The position numbers and the translations under genes are program-made. From G963666895 sp963666895 (GTDB lineage: Bacteria; Desulfobacterota; Desulfovibrionia; Desulfovibrionales; Desulfovibrionaceae): a stretch of 64,000 bases of DNA. Location of the stretch: NCBI GenBank assembly GCA_963666895.2, contig CAXXNS010000013.1:62001-126000 (forward strand), in the 5' to 3' direction. Under the pieces are notes generated by a model, which saw only the letters and a program-made list of their open reading frames with translations, ran no database searches and was not told where the DNA came from. This document shows positions 59,736 to 64,000 of the stretch, piece after piece (position 1 is the first letter of the stretch; every line of letters starts with the position of its first letter).

Positions 59736-60788
59736 GTGAGCGAATCGCTTCGTTCCTTTGTCGAGGAACTTCAGAGCCTGGCCGTGGCTTGCCAAGAGCA
59801 AGCCGGCCAGGCTCATTCCGTTTCCGATGTGGAGGCCCTGCGCGTGTCCTTCCTGGGACGCAAGGGCAGTCTGGCCGCGTGCATGTCCAGGCTGCCGTCC
59901 ATGCCCCCGGAGGACCGGCCCGAGGCCGGGCGCACGGCCAACGAGGTCAAGAACCAGCTGACCGGGATCATCGAGGCCCGGGAGCGGGCCATCCAGTCCG
60001 AGGCCGAGACCGAGGCCCGGTCGCGCTTCGACCCGACCATGCCGGGCCGCCGTCCTCCGGCCGGGTCCCTGCACCCGGTGACCCTGGTCATGGACGAGAT
60101 CTGCGACGTGTTCGTGGGCCTGGGCTTCGAGGTGGTCACCGGCCCGGAGATCGAGACCGACTGGTACAACTTCGAGGCCCTGAACATCCCGCCGGAGCAT
60201 CCGGCCCGGGACATGCAGGACACCCTGTACATGGACGAAGCAATCGTGCTCCGCACCCACACCTCGCCCATGCAGATCCGGTCCATGCTGGCCCGTAAGC
60301 CCCCGGTGGCGGTCATCGCCCCGGGCAAGGTCTACCGCCGCGACTCCGACCTGACCCACACCCCCATGTTCCACCAGATCGAGGGGCTCTTGGCCGACGA
60401 GAAGGTGAGCATGGGCGACCTGCGCGGCACCCTGACCGCGTTCGTGCGCCAGCTGTTCGGCTCGTCCACCGAGGTCCGGTTCCGGCCCAGCTTCTTCCCC
60501 TTTACCGAGCCCAGCGCCGAGGTGGACATCTCCTGCGTCATGTGCGGGGGCAAGGGCGAGGCGAACGGCTCCACCTGCCGGGTGTGCAAGGGCACGGGCT
60601 GGGTGGAGATTCTGGGCTGCGGCATGGTGGACCCCAACGTGTTCCAGGCCGTGGGCTACGATCCGGAAAAGACCACGGGCTTCGCGTTCGGCCTGGGCAT
60701 CGAGCGCGTGGCCATGCTCAAGTACGGCATCGGCGACCTGCGGATGTTCTTCGAAAACGACGTTCGTTTTCTCGAGCAGTTTGTATAG
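59736..60788 (+). CDS. pheS: Phenylalanine-tRNA ligase alpha subunit
   Basis: 350 aa from the GTG at 59736, 1 bp after rplT; the longer frame upstream lies inside rplT. The N-terminal coiled coil (LRSFVEELQSLAVACQEQAG) precedes the class II core: HPVTLVMDEICDVFVGLGFE, LLRTHTSP-type VLRTHTSPMQIRSM, RRDSDLTHTPMFHQIEG, RFRPSFFPFTEPSAEVD and the Cys-rich loop CVMCGGKG...CRVCKGTGWVEILGCGMV. FGLGIERVAMLKYGI is motif 3. It forms an alpha2-beta2 enzyme with PheT. Confidence 0.96.
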   Translation: MSESLRSFVEELQSLAVACQEQAGQAHSVSDVEALRVSFLGRKGSLAACMSRLPSMPPEDRPEAGRTANEVKNQLTGIIEARERAIQSEAETEARSRFDPTMPGRRPPAGSLHPVTLVMDEICDVFVGLGFEVVTGPEIETDWYNFEALNIPPEHPARDMQDTLYMDEAIVLRTHTSPMQIRSMLARKPPVAVIAPGKVYRRDSDLTHTPMFHQIEGLLADEKVSMGDLRGTLTAFVRQLFGSSTEVRFRPSFFPFTEPSAEVDISCVMCGGKGEANGSTCRVCKGTGWVEILGCGMVDPNVFQAVGYDPEKTTGFAFGLGIERVAMLKYGIGDLRMFFENDVRFLEQFV

Positions 60789-60790
60789 TA

Positions 60791-60861
60791 GGCCGGTGAA
60801 ATTCCCGCCATGGCTGCGTTGCCTTCTTTCGCGCCTTGCCCTGACGGTTTTTGACCGGCCT
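60791..60861. other. Unusual pheS-pheT spacer with inverted repeat
   Basis: pheS and pheT are often close, but here 130 bp separate them. The spacer is bounded by AGGCCGGT (60791-60798) and its complement ACCGGCCT (60854-60861). The stretch between, with CCATGGCTGCGTTGCC, contains no likely gene. GAGATTG occurs twice just before pheT. It may be a dispersed repeat unit or an mRNA structure; one copy only can be seen here. Confidence 0.35.
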
Positions 60862-60918
60862 GAAGATTGAGATTGTTGGTTTTCAGGCTGAGATTGATTG
60901 AAAAGTTAGGATAAAGCC

Positions 60919-63318
60919 ATGCTTGTCAGTTTCGATTGGTTGCGCGAGTTCGTTCCCTACGAGGGGTCGGTCCAGGAACTGGGCGACACCCTGACCATGC
61001 TCGGTCTCGAGATGGACGGCCTGAACGATCCCTTTGCGGAGATCGCGGACGTGGTGGTGGGCCACGTGGTGGAATGCGAACCCCATCCCGAGGCGGACAA
61101 GCTGTCGGTCTGCACCGTGGACGTGGCCGGGCCCGAGGCCCTGACCATCGTCTGCGGCGCGCCCAACGTGGCCAAGGGCCAGAAGGTGCCCGTGGCCCTG
61201 GTCGGCTCCTGCCTGCCCGAGGGCCTGAAGATCAAGAAGGCCAAGCTCAGGGGCGTGCCCTCGGCGGGCATGATCTGTTCCGAGCGCGAGCTGGGCATGT
61301 CCGAGGACCACACCGGCATCCTGGTGCTGGACGACTCCTGCCGCGTGGGGGACAAGCTGGTGGACGCGCTCTCCCTGGAGCGCACGGTCATGGAGTTCGA
61401 CCTGACCCCCAACCGGGCCGACTGTTTGTCCATCCTGGGCTTCGCCCGGGAGACGGCCATGGCCTTCAAGCTGCCCCTGTCCCTGCCCAGGTTCGAGCTC
61501 AAGGAGTCCGGCGGCAAGGCCGCGGACCACGTGCGCATCGAGATCGACGACCCCGATCTTTGCTCGCTCTACCAGGGCCGCGTGCTCCTGGGCGGCGAGG
61601 TGCGTCCGTCCCCGGCCTGGATGCGCTACCGGCTGCTGGCCATGGGCCAGCGGCCCATCAGCAATTTCGTGGACGTGACCAACTACGTCATGCTCGAGCT
61701 CGGCCATCCGCAGCACGCATTCGACCTGGACCTGGTCGAGGGCGGGGTCATCCGCGTGGCCCGGGCCACGGACGGCATGGAGTTCGTCACCCTGGACGGC
61801 CAGACCCGCAAGCTGACCAGGGACGATCAGCTCATCTGGGACGGCAAGCGCCCGGTGGGCCTGGCCGGGGTCATGGGCGGGGCGAACTCCGAGGTGCATG
61901 ACGGCACCAAAAACATCATGCTCGAGTGCGCGGTCTTCCGGGCCGCCACGGTGCGCAAGACCGCCCGCAGGTTGGCCCTGCCCTCCGAGGCCTCGCACCG
62001 CTTCGAGCGCGGCGTGGACCAGGGCCTGGCCCGCTTCTGCATCGACCGTGGCGCCCAGCTCATGGCCGAGACCTCGGGAGCCCAGGTGCTCTCCGGCGTC
62101 TGCGCGGCCGAGCCCAGGCCCTGGCAACCCCGTTTCCACCGCTTCCGGTTGGACCGCTCCAACAGCCTGCTGGGCCTGGACCTGACCCACGAGTTCTGCA
62201 AGACCACCTTCGAAGGCCTGGGCTGCACGGTGGACGACTCGAACCCGGCCGACTGGAAGGTGGAGAGCCCGTCCCACCGCCTCGACCTGGAGCGCGAGGT
62301 GGATCTGGTGGAGGAGGCCGGCCGCGTCTACGGCCTGGACCGCATCCCGGCCGTGCTGCCGCGCGTGGCCCGTACCTTCGATTCGCCCACCTGGTCCGAC
62401 ACCGAGTACGGATTTTTGCGCCGGATCAAGGATTGGGGCCGGGGCGTGGGCCTGCGCGAGGCCGTGAACTACAGCTTCGTGGGCACCCAGGACCTGGACC
62501 GCCTGAACCTGGACCAGGAGAGCCGGGTGGCCGTGGCCAACCCCCTGAGCGAGGACCAGAACGTCATGCGGCCCCAACTGGCCCCGGGCCTGATGCACAC
62601 CCTGCGCCACAACATGGCCCAGGGCAACACGCGGCTTCGGATCTTCGAGGTGGCCAAGGGGTTCACCGCGGACGAGGAGAGCGAGACCACGGCCCGCGAG
62701 CGCACCCACCTGGGCCTGCTGTTGACCGGCAACCGGACGGCCGAGGACTGGCCCTGGCCCGCCCAGGACGCCGACTACCTGGACGTGAAGGGGCTGGTCG
62801 AGCATTTGCTGGACAGCCTCAAGCTGCCCGAGGCCGGGTTCAAGGCCGTGAAGGACCACTCCTTCCTGGAGCCCTGCGTGGGCCTGACGCTGGGCGATTC
62901 GGACCTGGGCGTCATGGGCCGGGTGCGGCCCGACATCGCGGACGACTACCACGCGCGCAAGCCGGTCTGGCTGGCCGAGCTGGACCTGGATCTGTTGCGG
63001 AGCCTGGTCGGCGAGCGGCAGGTGACCTTCGCGCCCCTGCCCACCTTCCCGCCCGTGCGCCGCGACGTGACCTTCTTCTGCCCGGCCGGTCTGGCCGCCG
63101 GACGCATCCTGGACACCATTCGCGAGAACGCTCCGGCCATCCTGGAGTCCGTGGCCCTGGTGGCCGAGTTCGTGCCCGAAAACAGCCAGGACCAGCGCAA
63201 CCTGTCCTTCCGCATGACCTACCGGCATGCCAAGAAGACCCTCAAGGACAAGGAAGTGGACAAGCAGCACGCCGGTCTTGTTGAATCCGTCAAGGCCGCC
63301 CTGGGCGTGAGCGTGTAG
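60919..63318 (+). CDS. pheT: Phenylalanine-tRNA ligase beta subunit
   Basis: 799 aa. It has the N-terminal MLVSFDWLREFVPYEGSVQE, the tRNA-binding/EMAP domain (VVGHVVECEPHPEADKLSVC, GAPNVAKGQKVPVALVG), the B3/B4 editing region (DLTPNRADCLSILGFARE, NYVMLELGHPQHAFDLDLVE), the inactive synthetase fold and a C-terminal FDX-ACB domain (PTFPPVRRDVTFF). Length is normal. It partners PheS. Confidence 0.96.
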   Translation: MLVSFDWLREFVPYEGSVQELGDTLTMLGLEMDGLNDPFAEIADVVVGHVVECEPHPEADKLSVCTVDVAGPEALTIVCGAPNVAKGQKVPVALVGSCLPEGLKIKKAKLRGVPSAGMICSERELGMSEDHTGILVLDDSCRVGDKLVDALSLERTVMEFDLTPNRADCLSILGFARETAMAFKLPLSLPRFELKESGGKAADHVRIEIDDPDLCSLYQGRVLLGGEVRPSPAWMRYRLLAMGQRPISNFVDVTNYVMLELGHPQHAFDLDLVEGGVIRVARATDGMEFVTLDGQTRKLTRDDQLIWDGKRPVGLAGVMGGANSEVHDGTKNIMLECAVFRAATVRKTARRLALPSEASHRFERGVDQGLARFCIDRGAQLMAETSGAQVLSGVCAAEPRPWQPRFHRFRLDRSNSLLGLDLTHEFCKTTFEGLGCTVDDSNPADWKVESPSHRLDLEREVDLVEEAGRVYGLDRIPAVLPRVARTFDSPTWSDTEYGFLRRIKDWGRGVGLREAVNYSFVGTQDLDRLNLDQESRVAVANPLSEDQNVMRPQLAPGLMHTLRHNMAQGNTRLRIFEVAKGFTADEESETTARERTHLGLLLTGNRTAEDWPWPAQDADYLDVKGLVEHLLDSLKLPEAGFKAVKDHSFLEPCVGLTLGDSDLGVMGRVRPDIADDYHARKPVWLAELDLDLLRSLVGERQVTFAPLPTFPPVRRDVTFFCPAGLAAGRILDTIRENAPAILESVALVAEFVPENSQDQRNLSFRMTYRHAKKTLKDKEVDKQHAGLVESVKAALGVSV

Positions 63319-63324
63319 ATTTTA

Positions 63325-63349
63325 GGGGGGAGGCCAAAGACCTTCCCCC
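63325..63349 (+). terminator. Weak hairpin after pheT
   Basis: Stem GGGGGGAGG / CCTTCCCCC with a 7-nt loop and no clean T run; partial termination at best, as the MerR-type gene follows 28 bp later. Confidence 0.35.
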
Positions 63350-63377
63350 AACCCCCTTCCTTTGCTATGTCCAGGTC

Positions 63378-63713
63378 ATGGACGACCTGGGCGAATTCAA
63401 ACGCTACAAGATAGGCGAGGCGGCCAAACTGGTCGGGGTCAAGCCCTACGTGCTACGGTTCTGGGAAAGCGAATTCGCGGACCTGGAGCCGGTGCGCACC
63501 GCCTCGGGCCAGCGTTTGTACACCGAACACCACCTGGACCTGGTCCGGACCATCAAGCGCCTTCTCTATGACGAGGGGCTGACCATCGAGGGCGCGCGCA
63601 AGCGGCTGGAGGACAGCGGCTCGCGTGACCTGCTCATGGAGGTCTGCCGGGAACTGGAAGACATCAAGCGGATTCTGGACGGCCGGGACGCCGTTCCGAG
63701 GGAGGATTCGTGA
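63378..63713 (+). CDS. MerR family transcriptional regulator
   Basis: 111 aa. The N-terminal winged HTH (FKRYKIGEAAKLVGVKPYVL, then R-F-W-E-S-E-F) with the W-E and F-P-type block is typical of MerR, followed by RLYTEHHLDLVRTIKRLLYD and EGLTIEGARKRLED. The short C-terminal part has no metal-binding cysteines. It is the small MlrA/soxR-like type that follows pheT in many deltaproteobacteria. Target unknown. Its stop overlaps the next start. Confidence 0.87.
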   Translation: MDDLGEFKRYKIGEAAKLVGVKPYVLRFWESEFADLEPVRTASGQRLYTEHHLDLVRTIKRLLYDEGLTIEGARKRLEDSGSRDLLMEVCRELEDIKRILDGRDAVPREDS

Positions 63714-64000
63714 AAAAACTCCTGAAATTCCTGCTGTGGCTCATCGTTGGACTGACGGCCCTCATCGTGCTGGCCGTGGTCCTGGTCATGCTCTTTGTGG
63801 ACCCCAATGACTACAAGGACGAGATCGCCCAGCTGGTCAAGGACAAGACCGGCCGCGACCTGGCGTTCACGGGCGACATCAGCCTGACCTTCTTCCCCTG
63901 GCTCGGCGTGGAGGTGGGCGGCATGACCCTGTCCAACGCGCCCGGGTTCGGGGACGAGCCCATGGTGGCCGTCGGTTCTGCCGGGGCCAGCGTGCGCATC
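63710..64000 (+). CDS. AsmA family protein, N-terminal part (truncated by window edge)
   Basis: 97 residues visible from a GTG that overlaps the MerR stop (GGAGG site 5-9 bp before). An uncleaved N-terminal membrane anchor (LLKFLLWLIVGLTALIVLAV) is followed by the AsmA opening: DPNDYKDEIAQLVKDKTGRD and TGDISLTFFPWLGVEVGG, with MTLSNAPGFG. AsmA-like proteins act at the inner-outer membrane interface in lipid transport or envelope upkeep. Confidence 0.88.
   Translation, partial: MKKLLKFLLWLIVGLTALIVLAVVLVMLFVDPNDYKDEIAQLVKDKTGRDLAFTGDISLTFFPWLGVEVGGMTLSNAPGFGDEPMVAVGSAGASVRI

Noticed and set aside
60883..63270. Long minus-strand open frame opposite pheT
   Set aside because: Shadow of pheT with a repetitive V/G/H/Q-rich translation and no ribosome-binding site.

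Overview
The window looks like part of the chromosome of a high-GC, sulfate-reducing deltaproteobacterium of the Desulfovibrionaceae (Desulfovibrio/Pseudodesulfovibrio type). The evidence is an Asp-ligated seven-cysteine ferredoxin like D. africanus ferredoxin III, a Tat-exported ferredoxin/octaheme cytochrome/cytochrome b module, many GTG starts, and several small conserved genes of types I know from Desulfovibrio. The genus is inferred, not proven.

Layout. (1) 1-21469, plus strand: a long surface-glycan / flagellin-glycosylation type operon. It opens with three asparagine-synthetase-like genes and a GT4 glycosyltransferase. It then carries the pseudaminic-acid pathway genes pseB, pseC, pseF, pseG and pseI. 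Interleaved are a hexapeptide acetyltransferase, a GT-B capsule-type protein, a Gfo/Idh/MocA oxidoreductase, a GSA-type aminotransferase, three methyltransferases, a DegT aminotransferase, a WbqC-like protein, a divergent NeuB paralogue and a PIG-L deacetylase. (2) 21470-34396, minus strand: a converging nine-gene cluster with a second CMP-sugar synthetase, a third NeuB-family synthase, and central-metabolism-like enzymes (transketolase, aldehyde dehydrogenase, SDR, HIBADH-like dehydrogenase, DapA-family lyase, enolase-superfamily dehydratase). It is headed by GT4 and GT9 glycosyltransferases. I read it as a possible unusual CMP-ulosonic-acid pathway. (3) 34461-38346, minus strand: a phage-CII-like regulator, a sulfur cluster (two YeeE/YedE permeases and an MBL-rhodanese protein) and a DUF4197 protein. 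(4) 38438-40459: two tandem PEP-CTERM-like secreted proteins with sigma-54-like promoters, then tRNA-Leu. (5) 40488-47506: citrate synthase, a REC-histidine kinase, and a Tat ferredoxin / membrane protein / octaheme cytochrome c / cytochrome b operon. (6) 47559-53830: a MoeA-PBP fusion, an M29 aminopeptidase, a ferredoxin, and a four-gene housekeeping-like operon (YkgJ-type, hypothetical, TPR, HEAT-like). (7) 53899-56358: a third PEP-CTERM-like protein, a PilZ/LuxR-type regulator, tRNA-Val and a small His/Gly/Tyr-rich secreted protein. (8) 56454-64000: the translation operon thrS-infC-rpmI-rplT-pheS-pheT, a MerR-type regulator and the start of an AsmA gene.

Data quality: ten single-base indels fall in 11.4-17.4 kb and one more in the transketolase gene. 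Nearly all lie in or beside short homopolymers and leave the flanking protein sequence intact, so I treat them as probable sequencing errors and give each gene its full repaired span.

The most unusual biology is the pair of facing nonulosonate clusters. They carry three NeuB paralogues (one lacking both metal-binding histidines), two CMP-sugar synthetases and two capsule-type GT-B proteins. The minus-strand cluster has an enzyme set that fits no nonulosonate pathway I know.
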